From Bryobacterales bacterium (GTDB lineage Bacteria > Acidobacteriota > Terriglobia > Bryobacterales > Bryobacteraceae), in assembly GCA_025456495.1 (NCBI GenBank), contig JALOKO010000022.1, positions 1-16,489 of the forward strand: a DNA stretch of 16,489 nucleotides, in the 5' to 3' direction. The notes beneath the pieces are model-generated. The model was not told the origin of the DNA, searched no databases, and saw only the letters and a list, made by a program, of their open reading frames with translations. Shown piece after piece: positions 6,238 to 14,331 of the stretch. Positions within the stretch are counted from its first letter, which is position 1. Every line of letters starts with the position of its first letter. A program made the position numbers and the translations under genes.

Positions 6238-6241
6238 GGGG

Positions 6242-6841
6242 CTACTGGCGGGCCGTGATCTGGCCGGGAGCCATGGCCCGAAGGAAGGTACGAAAGCGAT
6301 CCGGCTGATAGCCGGTCCTGCTTCCCAGCAACGCGACGCGCTGGCTGCGCAGGAGTTTTCCGCGAGCATCCAACACAAAGTAGTGGGGAAAGCCCCGGAT
6401 GAGCCCGTAGCGCTGCAAGGCGTCGGGGTTCTGGTTCTCTTCGCTGAAGTTCACCTTGACGTAGAGAAAGTGGCGGTTGCGCAGGGCGAGGACATCCGGA
6501 TTGTCCACGTAGAAGCGATCCAGCAGTTTGCAATACGAACACCAGTTGCCACCCACATCCAGCAGTACATGCTTCCCGTCGCGAGCAGCCACCTGAAGGG
6601 CATTGCGAATGTCGGCGCTGGCGTCGCGGCGAGGGTCAAAGACGTGAACTTCCCCGGCGGCGATGGGCGTTGCCGAGAAGGATGCGGACCCGCGCGAAGC
6701 GCCCACCGGGGCCGCGTTCGGGGTGGGCTGAAAGTCACCTTCTTCCAGGACGATGACGCCGGCTTGCTGGGCGCGGAGTGGGGACAGCGCGCAAAACAGG
6801 AAGACCGCGCAGAGCGGCAGACATCGATTGCGTAGGGTCAT
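6242..6841 (-). CDS. exported thioredoxin-like protein with WCSYC motif
   Basis: This 199-residue protein starts with a Sec signal peptide (MTLRNRCLPLCAVFLFCALS, cleavage likely after PLRA). A linker of about 40 residues leads into a thioredoxin fold: ADIRNALQVAARDGKHVLLD, the redox motif W-C101-S-Y-C104, LYVKVNFSEEN and the cis-proline segment GFPHYFVLD (P152). It is expected to act on disulfides outside the cytoplasm. The mature part matches the 4594-5148 protein almost throughout, including VNFS.EN and the LLRSQ segment, so the two arose by duplication. It starts 90 nt after nuoH on the same strand. It could be the last gene of the nuo transcript, but its own TACACT hexamer argues for a separate promoter. 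A GGAG eight bases before ATG 6841 supports this start. Confidence 0.88.
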   Translation of the reverse strand: MTLRNRCLPLCAVFLFCALSPLRAQQAGVIVLEEGDFQPTPNAAPVGASRGSASFSATPIAAGEVHVFDPRRDASADIRNALQVAARDGKHVLLDVGGNWCSYCKLLDRFYVDNPDVLALRNRHFLYVKVNFSEENQNPDALQRYGLIRGFPHYFVLDARGKLLRSQRVALLGSRTGYQPDRFRTFLRAMAPGQITARQ

Positions 6842-6851
6842 GGCTGACTCC

Positions 6852-6857
6852 AGTGTA
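6852..6857 (-). promoter_or_regulatory. candidate -10 hexamer TACACT, gene at 6242-6841
   Basis: TACACT ends 10 nt before ATG 6841. The surrounding 11-mer CTACACTGGAG (6848-6858) is identical to the one before the secreted-protein gene at 1898-2416. TTGGAT lies about 16-17 nt upstream as a weak -35. Confidence 0.35.
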
Positions 6858-6931
6858 GGCGAGGAAGGGCGAAATCCAAGCCACTTTCCGGGACTTCGCC
6901 GTGGGCCGCGGGAAGGTACTAGCGAGAATCC

Positions 6932-8110
6932 TTAGCCCCTGGCGACACCCACAATCGCATGCAGCAGTAGCATCAGCATGCCGATGGGGATGAGATAGAA
7001 CCAGCCAAGGCTCATCAGTTGATCGTATCGAAGGCGAGGGAAGGTACCCCGCATCCAGATCATGACGTAGATGAGCAATCCCATCTTGAAGAAAAACCAG
7101 AAGGGTCCGGCGAGGGCGGCAGCGGCGGCGGGCCACGCGAAGAGGGCGCCACAGGCCACCAACAGGGCAGCGATTGCGCTAAGGATGACCCGCTGATGCA
7201 GAGGTTTCAGGCGACGCACCAGGTAGAGGCAGCCGATGCCGACCCCCGCAAACAGCAGGGCGGGCAGGGCCACATGGAGCGGCCAGTCCAGCCAGGCGAT
7301 GCTGGCGAAGGGGCGCATCCAGCCCCCGAAGAAGACGGTGACGGCGACGCCGGCCACCACGCACATGGCGGCATACTCGGCCAGGAAGAAGAGCGCCCAA
7401 CGGAAGCCGCTGTACTCCGTCATGTAGCCGGCGACGAGTTCGGATTCCGCTTCCGGGAGGTCAAACGGGGCGCGGTTGGTTTCGGCGATTGAGGCGATGA
7501 AGTAGATGGCGAATGAGATGAACATCAGGCCGAAGTTGTCGAAGATGCCCCAAACCTGACGGGCAGCCTGATTTTCGACGGCCTCCACCATACTGAGGGT
7601 GCCCACGGCCATGACGCCCGCCAGCAGGCCGAGACCCAGCGCGACTTCGTAACTCACCAATTGGGCCGCACTGCGTAACGAACCCAACAGGGAATAGTGG
7701 GAGTTAGAGCTCCAGCCGCCCAGGATGATGCCGATGATGCCCACGGAGGACATGGCGCTGACGGCCAGAATCCCCACGTTGACATCAGCGACGACAATGC
7801 CTGCGCCAAAGGGGATGAAGGCCAGCGCGGAGAGTGCGGTGAGGGCGGCGATGACGGGCGCCACCCAGAAGATACGCCGGTCAGCGTCCCGCGGGATGGT
7901 GTCTTCTTTCAACAGCAGCTTCAGGGCGTCGGCGATGGGCTGCAGGAAGCCATGCGGACCGACGCGCATGGGGCCCAGCCGCGCCTGCATATCGGCCAGC
8001 ACCTTGCGCTCCAGCAAGACAAGATAGCCCGCCACCAGGGGGAACAGCGCAATGATGCAGAGTCCGGTGAGAAGCGGAACGAACCAGGGGTGATTGAGGA
8101 TGGCTTGCAT
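6932..8110 (-). CDS. nuoH: NADH-quinone oxidoreductase subunit H, with extra segment
   Basis: NuoH (ND1) is the membrane subunit that forms the quinone channel with NuoD and NuoB. The protein has 392 residues against about 325 in E. coli. Family signatures are VLLERKVLADMQARLGPMRV (residues 31-50), GPHGFLQPIADALKLL (51-66), and AETNRAPFDLPEAESEL followed by VAGYMTEYSG (209-235). The C-terminal RGTFPRLRYDQLMSLGW is also typical. Between FFGGW (260-264) and the usual GPFWFFFKMG (335-344) there are about 60 extra residues with two additional hydrophobic stretches (near 279-298 and 308-332). The gene is the last of the nuo run, 18 nt after nuoN, rather than between nuoG and nuoI as in the standard order. 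ATG 8110 is preceded by AGGGAA, a modest ribosome binding site. Confidence 0.96.
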   Translation of the reverse strand: MQAILNHPWFVPLLTGLCIIALFPLVAGYLVLLERKVLADMQARLGPMRVGPHGFLQPIADALKLLLKEDTIPRDADRRIFWVAPVIAALTALSALAFIPFGAGIVVADVNVGILAVSAMSSVGIIGIILGGWSSNSHYSLLGSLRSAAQLVSYEVALGLGLLAGVMAVGTLSMVEAVENQAARQVWGIFDNFGLMFISFAIYFIASIAETNRAPFDLPEAESELVAGYMTEYSGFRWALFFLAEYAAMCVVAGVAVTVFFGGWMRPFASIAWLDWPLHVALPALLFAGVGIGCLYLVRRLKPLHQRVILSAIAALLVACGALFAWPAAAAALAGPFWFFFKMGLLIYVMIWMRGTFPRLRYDQLMSLGWFYLIPIGMLMLLLHAIVGVARG

Positions 8111-8128
8111 GGGTGCGTGTTCCCTTAC

Positions 8129-9598
8129 TCAACGAAGCAGCGTCATGCCCGCGATGCGGACGAAGGGTTCAGCGAAGATGCCGATGCCGATGGTGGCGGC
8201 CACCGCCGTGGCGAAGGCGAACCCAAGGCCACGGCCCATGCGGAACCGCGGGGCAACGGCGGGCTCCTCAAAGAACATCGAGCGGATGACGCGGAAGTAG
8301 TAATAGATGGCCACAGCAACGTACAGAACGCCAATGACGGCCAGGTAGTAGTGTCCGCTCTCCAGCAGCGCGAGGAAGATGTAATACTTGGCCAGGAATC
8401 CAGCGGTGGGCGGGATGCCGGCAAGCGAGACCAGGAACACCAGCATCGCGATGGAAGCGAACCCGTTGTGGCGCATCAGACCCGCAAGGTCGTCGAGGTT
8501 CTCGCCGCGAATGCCCTTGCGGTGCAAACCGATGAGCACCAGGAAGGCGCCAAGGTTCATGAAGGTGTAGATGAAGGCGTACAGCACCACGCCCTTAATG
8601 CCGGTTTCGTTGCCCGCCACCAGGCCCAGCAGCATGTAGCCGGCGTGGGCGACGGCGCTGTAGGCCAGCATGCGCTTCACGCTGCTTTGGCTGAGGGCGC
8701 CCAGGTTCCCCACCGTGATGGTAAGGACGGCGGCCGTCGCCAGCAGGGGCTCCCACATTTCACGGCTGCCCGCCAGCGGCCCCTCGAACAGGCGCAGCAG
8801 CATGGCGACGGCGGCCGCTTTGGAGGCCACGGAAAGATACGCCGTTACGGGAGTCGGCGCGCCCTCATAGATATCGGGAACCCACATGTGGAAGGGCGCG
8901 ACGCCCAGTTTGAACAGCACGCCAACGACGGTGGAGCCCACGGCCAGCAACAGCAGAGGATCCGTAAGGGGGCGGGTTTCCAGCAGTGCCCCGATGTCGG
9001 CCATGCGGGTGGATCCGCTCAGGCCGTAGAGCAGGGAAAATCCATAGGCAAGGAAGGCGCTGGAGAAAGAGCCGAGGATGAAGTACTTCATGGCCGCTTC
9101 ATTGGACCGCCGATCGCGTCCCAGGAAGCCCACCAGCACGTAGAAGCTGAGCGCCATTAGTTCCAAGCCGACGAACAAGCTGACCAGCTCCGTACTGGCA
9201 GCCATGAAGAACATGCCGCACTGGGCCAGCAGAATCAGCGCGTAGTATTCGCCCTGGTGCTCGCCTTCCTGTTCGAGATAGCGATAGCTGATGAGCGCCG
9301 TCAGCAGAGCGGCCACCAGGAACATGGCGTTGAAGAAGAGAGTGAAGCCGTCAATGGACAGCATGCCGCGGAACGCCACCAACGCGGGCAGGCCATTCTC
9401 CTGCAGGTAAGCGAATTGCCTCCAGAGGGCGACGGCGGTGAAACCCTCAGCGGCAATCACAAACCAGGTGAGCTTGCCTTTATCGGATGCTTTGGGGAAG
9501 AGCCAGAAATCGAACAGAAAGATGGCGCAGCCAAACAGACCCAGCAGGATGGCAGGCAACAGCGCCAGATGGTCAAGGGCGGTATAGAACTCGCTCAT
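8129..9598 (-). CDS. nuoN: NADH-quinone oxidoreductase subunit N
   Basis: NuoN (ND2) is one of the three antiporter-like proton-pumping subunits in the membrane arm of complex I. The 489 residues are close to the usual bacterial length of about 485. The key charged residues are visible: Glu146 in LFVGLELMALSFYVLVGF and Lys230 in FKLGVAPFHMWVPDIYEGAP, followed by TPVTAYLSVASK. Other conserved parts are NEAAMKYFILGSFSSAF, SVKRMLAYSAVAHAGYMLLG and AGIPPTAGFLAKYYIF. About 14 membrane segments are expected. Its ATG overlaps the nuoM stop codon by four bases (ATGA), implying translational coupling. Confidence 0.97.
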   Translation of the reverse strand: MSEFYTALDHLALLPAILLGLFGCAIFLFDFWLFPKASDKGKLTWFVIAAEGFTAVALWRQFAYLQENGLPALVAFRGMLSIDGFTLFFNAMFLVAALLTALISYRYLEQEGEHQGEYYALILLAQCGMFFMAASTELVSLFVGLELMALSFYVLVGFLGRDRRSNEAAMKYFILGSFSSAFLAYGFSLLYGLSGSTRMADIGALLETRPLTDPLLLLAVGSTVVGVLFKLGVAPFHMWVPDIYEGAPTPVTAYLSVASKAAAVAMLLRLFEGPLAGSREMWEPLLATAAVLTITVGNLGALSQSSVKRMLAYSAVAHAGYMLLGLVAGNETGIKGVVLYAFIYTFMNLGAFLVLIGLHRKGIRGENLDDLAGLMRHNGFASIAMLVFLVSLAGIPPTAGFLAKYYIFLALLESGHYYLAVIGVLYVAVAIYYYFRVIRSMFFEEPAVAPRFRMGRGLGFAFATAVAATIGIGIFAEPFVRIAGMTLLR

Positions 9599-11130
9599 CG
9601 GGTTGCGGCCTCCACACTGCGAACGCCGGACGGGACGGGATAGACGCCAGGCCGGACGCGTTCGACGATTTGAGATACGGGTTGTTTGAGGACGTCAAAG
9701 TAAGGCTTCGGATAGATGCCAATCCACAGCGCCCAGACAATCAGCGGCGCGAAGATGGCCATCTCGCGGAGGCTGAGGTCAGCAAGGCCGAGGTTCTTGC
9801 GGTTGGTCACCTGGCCCAGCATGGTGCGCTGGAAGAGCCACAGCAGATAGGCGGCGCCCAGCACGATGCCGATGACGCCCAGGGCGGCCCAGAGCGGGTT
9901 CCGCTCAAAGGCTCCCTGCAAAATGGTGAACTCACCTACGAATCCGTTCAGCATGGGCAACCCGGCAGAGCTCAGCATGGCGAAGGCGAACACGGTGGCA
10001 AAGCGCGGCATGACGTGCGCCAGGCCGCCGTACTCGGCGATGTCGCGCGTGTGGCGACGCTCATAGATGACGCCCACAATCAGGAAGAGCATGCCGGTGG
10101 AGATGCCGTGGTTCACCTGCTGGATGATGCTGCCGGCCAGTCCGTTGGGGTTCAGGGAGAAGATGCCCAGGGTGCAGAAGCCGAGGTGACTGACGCTGGA
10201 GTAGGCCACCAGCTTCTTCCAGTCCTTTTGGACCAGGCTCACCAGAGCGCCATAGAGGATGCCCACCAGGGAGAGAGTGACCACCACCTGGACGATGAGG
10301 GCGGTGTTGGCGGCGTCTGGCAGCAGCGGCAGGGAAAAGCGGATGAAGCCATAGGCGCCCATCTTTAGCAGCACCGCGGCCAGGATGACGCTACCCGCGG
10401 TGGGGGCTTCGGTGTGCGCGTCGGGAAGCCAGGTGTGGAAGGGGAACATGGGCACCTTGATGGCGAAGCCTACGAAGAGCAACCAGAAGACCCATTGCTG
10501 AGTGGCGGCGGGCAAGGAGATGCGCAGCAGTTCCTGGATGCCAAAGCTATAGACGCCAAACTCCTGGTGGTATTGGAAGTACAGCACCAGCATGGCGATG
10601 AGCATCAGCACGCTGCCCGTAAGGGTGTAGAGGAAGAACTTGATGGCGGCGTAAAGCTTGCGCGGCCCGCCCCAGACGCCAATGAGGAAGTACATGGGCA
10701 CCAGAACGATTTCCCAGAAGACGTAAAACAGGAAGAAGTCCAGTGAGAGGAAGACGCCAATCATGCCGGTTTGCAGCAGCAGAAGCATGGCGTAGTAGCT
10801 CTTGATGCGATCAGTGACCGCGTTCCAGGACGAGAGGATGGCCAGGAATCCGGTGAGGGTGGTGAGCATCACCAGCAGTAGGCTGATGCCATCCAGGCCC
10901 AGGTGGTAGCGGGCGCCCAGGAAGGGGATCCAGTCGATGTTCTCAACGAACTGGTATCCAGCCGCGTTTGCGTCAAAGCGGAAGGCCAACGGCAGGGAAA
11001 CCAGAAAGCCCACGAGCCCGACGATGTTGGCGGCGAGGCGGATGGCCTGCTGGTTGGCCGACGGCAGGCACAGCAGCACCAGCATCCCCATGAGCGGGGT
11101 GAGAAGGACGAGGCTAAGCAGAGAGTCCAT
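9595..11130 (-). CDS. nuoM: NADH-quinone oxidoreductase subunit M
   Basis: NuoM (ND4) is the middle antiporter-like proton-pumping subunit of complex I. At 511 residues it is of normal length. The pumping residues are Glu140 in FFLFYVFWEIVLVPMYFLIG and Lys225 in FAIKVPMFPFHTWLPDAHTE, followed by APTAGSVILA. Also conserved are LVAYSSVSHLGFCTLGIF, QQVNHGISTGMLFLIVGVIY and AGLPMLNGFVGEF. The gene starts 6 nt after the nuoL stop, with GGAAGGA about 11 nt before ATG 11130. Confidence 0.97.
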   Translation of the reverse strand: MDSLLSLVLLTPLMGMLVLLCLPSANQQAIRLAANIVGLVGFLVSLPLAFRFDANAAGYQFVENIDWIPFLGARYHLGLDGISLLLVMLTTLTGFLAILSSWNAVTDRIKSYYAMLLLLQTGMIGVFLSLDFFLFYVFWEIVLVPMYFLIGVWGGPRKLYAAIKFFLYTLTGSVLMLIAMLVLYFQYHQEFGVYSFGIQELLRISLPAATQQWVFWLLFVGFAIKVPMFPFHTWLPDAHTEAPTAGSVILAAVLLKMGAYGFIRFSLPLLPDAANTALIVQVVVTLSLVGILYGALVSLVQKDWKKLVAYSSVSHLGFCTLGIFSLNPNGLAGSIIQQVNHGISTGMLFLIVGVIYERRHTRDIAEYGGLAHVMPRFATVFAFAMLSSAGLPMLNGFVGEFTILQGAFERNPLWAALGVIGIVLGAAYLLWLFQRTMLGQVTNRKNLGLADLSLREMAIFAPLIVWALWIGIYPKPYFDVLKQPVSQIVERVRPGVYPVPSGVRSVEAATR

Positions 11131-11136
11131 GGTGCG

Positions 11137-13389
11137 CTAGTTCCTTCCGTAAATGCCCATGAGCACCAGAATGCCCACCACAATCGCCAACGCGTAGCCC
11201 TGTACGGAACCGGACTGGGCCAGGCGCACAGGGATGGAGACAACGCGCAAGGTGAAGGCGGTAAGGCGGACGATGCCGTCGATGATGTAGGTGTCCCACC
11301 ACATCGAAAGCGAGGAGACGGCCTTGGTGAGCCAGCCCGCGCCGTTCACGCCGCCATCTACGACGCGGCGATCCACGGTGCTCATCAGGCGGCCGCCACC
11401 CAAGGTGAGGCCCCGGACGAAGAGGCTGTTGTAGATGTCATCGAGAAACCACTTGTTCCAGAGAAGCCGGTAGAGGCCTGGAGCCGCCGCCTGCAGGCGT
11501 TCAGGAAGATCCGTGCGCACCAGATACAGCCAACGAGCTAAGGCGATGCCGGCCAGGGCGATGCCGACGCTCAACGCCATGAGCGCCCATTCCAGCGCGG
11601 CGTGGTCGTGATGCTCAGCGTGGGCGTGGGCATCGTGGGCGGCCAGCAACGCGGGGGAGGTGACGGGTTCCAGCCAATGTTCAAAGCTATGGAACAAGGG
11701 AGGAAGCGCGCTGAACACCTTGGGAACGCCCAGCCATCCCACCAGGATGCTGCCCGCGGCCAGCACCAGCAGGGGAACGGTCATGACCGCGGGGGATTCA
11801 TGCACGTGGGCGGCGGTGTGGGCATCCATGCGGGCTTCGCCATAGAAGGTGAGGAACATCATCCGCCACATGTAGAACGCGGTGAGCGCGGCGGTGCCCA
11901 GCCCGACCGCATACAGCAGTTGCGAGCCCAACGGGGAACTGACGGTCTGCCACAGGATCTCGTCCTTTGAGAAGAAACCGGCCAAGCCAGGGATGCCGGC
12001 AATGGCCAGCGATCCGATGAACATTGTGCGGAAGGTGGTGGGAATCTTATCGCGGAGGGCGCCCATGTGGCGCATGTCCTGCTGGCCGCCCATGGCGTGA
12101 ATCACCGATCCGGAACCGAGGAAGAGCAGGGCCTTGAAATAAGCGTGCGTGAACAGGTGGAACACGGCTACCCAATAGGCGCCTACGCCCAGGGCCAGGA
12201 ACATGAAGCCAAGCTGGCTGACGGTGGAATAGGCCAGGACGCGCTTGATGTCTGTCTGCACCAGTGCGATGGAGGCAGCCAGCAAGGCCGTGGCCGCGCC
12301 CACCGTGGCGACGATGATGGATACCTCCGGCGCCAACCGGAACAGTGCGTTTGAGCGCGCCACCAGGTAGACACCCGCCGTCACCATGGTGGCCGCATGG
12401 ATGAGCGCCGATACCGGAGTGGGGCCTTCCATGGCATCCGGTAGCCAGACAAACAATGGAAATTGGGCGGACTTACCCGTGCTAGCGAAGAAGTAGAGGA
12501 AGCAGATGACGGCTACCGAGCCCCAGGCAGTCAACGCCAACGCATCACCCTGGGCGGCCACGGCGGCGTTCACTTCCGTAAAGCGTACTGTTCCGAAGGT
12601 GACAAACAGCAGCATGGTGGCCAGCAGGAAGCCGGCATCGCCAATGCGATTCACCAGGAAGGCCTTGTTGCCGGCGTCACCCGCCGATTTCTTGTGGAAG
12701 TAAAAACCAATCAGAAGATAGCTGCACAGGCCCACGCCTTCCCAGCCCACAAACAGCAGCAGGTAGTTGTTGGCCAGCACCAGCAGCAGCATGAAAAAGA
12801 CGAAGAGGTTGAGATAACCGAAGAAGCGGTAGTAGCCTCCATCGTGCTGCATGTAGCCGATGGAGTAGATGTGAATGAGGAAGCTGATGCCGGTGACGGT
12901 GAGGATCATTACGGCGCTCAAGGGGTCCAGCAGAAAGCCGAGTTGCGCGTTGAGCGTGGCGACCTGGCCGTTGGTGAGGGCCATGGGGAGGGCGGCGATC
13001 CAATCGTAGAGAATGACCTCGTGGCTGCGGGGGGAGAGAGCCGCCAGTTGGACGGTTGCCAGAATGCTAAGCAACAGGCTGAGCAGGACGCAGCCCGCGC
13101 AGATGATGCCCACCAACCCGCGGGAGGCCGGGGCAGCGTGATGGGCAGGGTCGTGATGGGCAGGGTCGTGATGGGCAGGGTCGTGATGGGCAGCGTGGCC
13201 GCCATGGTTGTCAGGGTGGTGATGGTGATCAGCAGGGGGGCCGCCGGCGGCGAGTTCCGCGCGCAGAGCGTCAGACAGCGCCTGCGGCGAGACGCCCTGG
13301 GGATCAAGCCGACGCCCGAGCAACAGCATCACGGCAGCGCCCAGCAAGGGGAAGACGGGAATCATCCAAATGAGATCAAGCGCGTTCAT
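11137..13389 (-). CDS. nuoL: NADH-quinone oxidoreductase subunit L with His-rich insert
   Basis: NuoL (ND5) is the distal proton-pumping subunit; its C-terminal lateral helix lies along the membrane arm. The protein has 750 residues against about 613 in E. coli. Core motifs are present: GFLLDPLSAVMILTVTGISF (151-170), FVGWEGVGLCSYLLIGFYF (213-231), FPLFVWLPDAMEGPTPVSAL (310-329), DIKRVLAYSTVSQLGFMFLA (380-399) and AGIPGLAGFFSKDEIL (464-479). Two regions are unusual. Residues 55-84, between the first and second membrane segments, contain 15 His, including tandem AHHDP units. Residues 585-596 are HDAHAHAEHHDH in the C-terminal loop. The start is ATG 13389 (MNALDLIWMIPVFPLLGAAV), which has GAGGG upstream and follows nuoK by 10 nt. 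The open frame further upstream overlaps nuoK out of frame and is not protein-like. Confidence 0.96.
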   Translation of the reverse strand: MNALDLIWMIPVFPLLGAAVMLLLGRRLDPQGVSPQALSDALRAELAAGGPPADHHHHPDNHGGHAAHHDPAHHDPAHHDPAHHAAPASRGLVGIICAGCVLLSLLLSILATVQLAALSPRSHEVILYDWIAALPMALTNGQVATLNAQLGFLLDPLSAVMILTVTGISFLIHIYSIGYMQHDGGYYRFFGYLNLFVFFMLLLVLANNYLLLFVGWEGVGLCSYLLIGFYFHKKSAGDAGNKAFLVNRIGDAGFLLATMLLFVTFGTVRFTEVNAAVAAQGDALALTAWGSVAVICFLYFFASTGKSAQFPLFVWLPDAMEGPTPVSALIHAATMVTAGVYLVARSNALFRLAPEVSIIVATVGAATALLAASIALVQTDIKRVLAYSTVSQLGFMFLALGVGAYWVAVFHLFTHAYFKALLFLGSGSVIHAMGGQQDMRHMGALRDKIPTTFRTMFIGSLAIAGIPGLAGFFSKDEILWQTVSSPLGSQLLYAVGLGTAALTAFYMWRMMFLTFYGEARMDAHTAAHVHESPAVMTVPLLVLAAGSILVGWLGVPKVFSALPPLFHSFEHWLEPVTSPALLAAHDAHAHAEHHDHAALEWALMALSVGIALAGIALARWLYLVRTDLPERLQAAAPGLYRLLWNKWFLDDIYNSLFVRGLTLGGGRLMSTVDRRVVDGGVNGAGWLTKAVSSLSMWWDTYIIDGIVRLTAFTLRVVSIPVRLAQSGSVQGYALAIVVGILVLMGIYGRN
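13138..13197. repeat. 15-bp tandem repeat encoding AHHDP units in nuoL
   Basis: The plus-strand unit GTGATGGGCAGGGTC occurs three times perfectly (13138-13152, 13153-13167, 13168-13182). A fourth copy, changed at two bases, follows at 13183-13197. In nuoL the units keep the frame and encode repeated Ala-His-His-Asp-Pro. The near-perfect DNA identity implies recent expansion, so copy number probably varies between strains. Confidence 0.9.
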
Positions 13390-13399
13390 AGCCAGGCCC

Positions 13400-13720
13400 T
13401 CACCACTTGAGGATCTCCATTTCATCCGCCTGCACGGACATTTTGTTGCGGAAAAGGGCGATGAGGATGCCAAGACCGATGGCGGCTTCGGCGACGGCGA
13501 TGGCGATGATGAAGATGCCGAAGATCTGTCCTTGCACATCGCCCCAAAGATGCGAAAAGGCGATGAGGTTCACGTTCACGCCGTTCATCATCAATTCGAT
13601 GGACATCAACAGCACCACCAGATTGCGGCGGACCAGCACGCCCAGAGTTCCGATGAGAAACAGGGCGGCGCCGAGCACCAGGTAGTGCGCAGTGGTGATG
13701 GGGTAGAGGATGCCTTCCAT
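13400..13720 (-). CDS. nuoK: NADH-quinone oxidoreductase subunit K
   Basis: NuoK (ND4L) is a small three-helix membrane subunit in the proton path of complex I. It has 106 residues, near the usual 100. The two buried glutamates of the family are present: Glu42 in VVLLMSIELMMNGVNVNLIA and Glu78 in IIAIAVAEAAIGLGILIALF. Its ATG shares one base with the nuoJ stop codon (TGATG), implying coupled translation. Confidence 0.97.
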   Translation of the reverse strand: MEGILYPITTAHYLVLGAALFLIGTLGVLVRRNLVVLLMSIELMMNGVNVNLIAFSHLWGDVQGQIFGIFIIAIAVAEAAIGLGILIALFRNKMSVQADEMEILKW

Positions 13721-14253
13721 CAGTCCACCTCTCCTTCGGCCTGGGGCGCCTCGCGCTTGCGCGCCATCAAGACGGCCCCCACCACGGCCACTATCAGCAG
13801 CAGCGAGGCCAGTTCAAACGGAACCAGATATTCAGAAAACAGCACGTCCGCGATGCGCTGGGTGTTGCCTTCGGCGGCGACGGCAGCGGGAATGGCGGTC
13901 CCGGCGGGCAAGGCAAGCGCGCCACGGAATGCCCAAAGGGAGAGAACACCCGTGGACACCACAGCCAACAACGAGAGCCACCATTGCCCATTGAACTGTC
14001 GCATTTTGGCCTCTTCATCCAGATTGACCAGCATGATGACGAAGAGGAACAGCACGGTGACGCCACCCACGTAGAGCAGGATCTGGACGGCGAACAGGAA
14101 CTCCGCCCGCTGCAGCAGAAACAGGCCCGCAACTCCGATCAAGGAGGCAATGAGGCTAAGGGCGCTATGCACCGCGTTGCTTCGCGTGATGGTGAGGATG
14201 GCGCCCGCGAGCGCCATCACGGCAAAAAGGTAAAACAGCAGAGCGTCCGTCAT
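13720..14253 (-). CDS. nuoJ: NADH-quinone oxidoreductase subunit J
   Basis: NuoJ (ND6) is a membrane subunit next to NuoK in complex I. The 177 residues carry the conserved third-helix segment EFLFAVQILLYVGGVTVLFL (51-70), followed by FVIMLVNLDEEAK, where the pi-bulge region of ND6 lies. TRSNAVHSALSLI (23-35) is also family-like. Five membrane segments are expected, ending in a charged tail, KREAPQAEGEVD. ATG 14253 is chosen because AAGGTG sits eight bases upstream and the protein then starts at the first membrane helix; an in-frame ATG at 14283 would add ten polar residues. Confidence 0.95.
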   Translation of the reverse strand: MTDALLFYLFAVMALAGAILTITRSNAVHSALSLIASLIGVAGLFLLQRAEFLFAVQILLYVGGVTVLFLFVIMLVNLDEEAKMRQFNGQWWLSLLAVVSTGVLSLWAFRGALALPAGTAIPAAVAAEGNTQRIADVLFSEYLVPFELASLLLIVAVVGAVLMARKREAPQAEGEVD

Positions 14254-14331
14254 GGCGTGGTCACCTTTATGACTGGTGGGCACAGGTTCCGCATGGGGGA
14301 AGCCGGGTTCCTGATGGAGGAAGCTGGGGAA

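Noticed and set aside
7697..9160. Plus-strand open frame of 487 codons opposite nuoN and nuoH
   Set aside because: It is antisense to strongly conserved nuo genes and its translation is a low-complexity His/Gln/Asp/Gly-rich string typical of the reverse of membrane-protein codons in GC-rich DNA.
13138..13197. Short regular repeats as a CRISPR array
   Set aside because: The units are 15 bp, contiguous without spacers, and lie in frame inside nuoL.
12463..13410. Plus-strand open frame of 315 codons opposite nuoL
   Set aside because: It is antisense to nuoL; its VVMGRVVMGR repeats are only the reverse reading of the AHHDP-coding repeat.
13390..13539. N-terminal extension of NuoL
   Set aside because: It overlaps nuoK out of frame and is Ser/Pro-rich noise; ATG 13389 has a ribosome binding site and begins at the first conserved helix.
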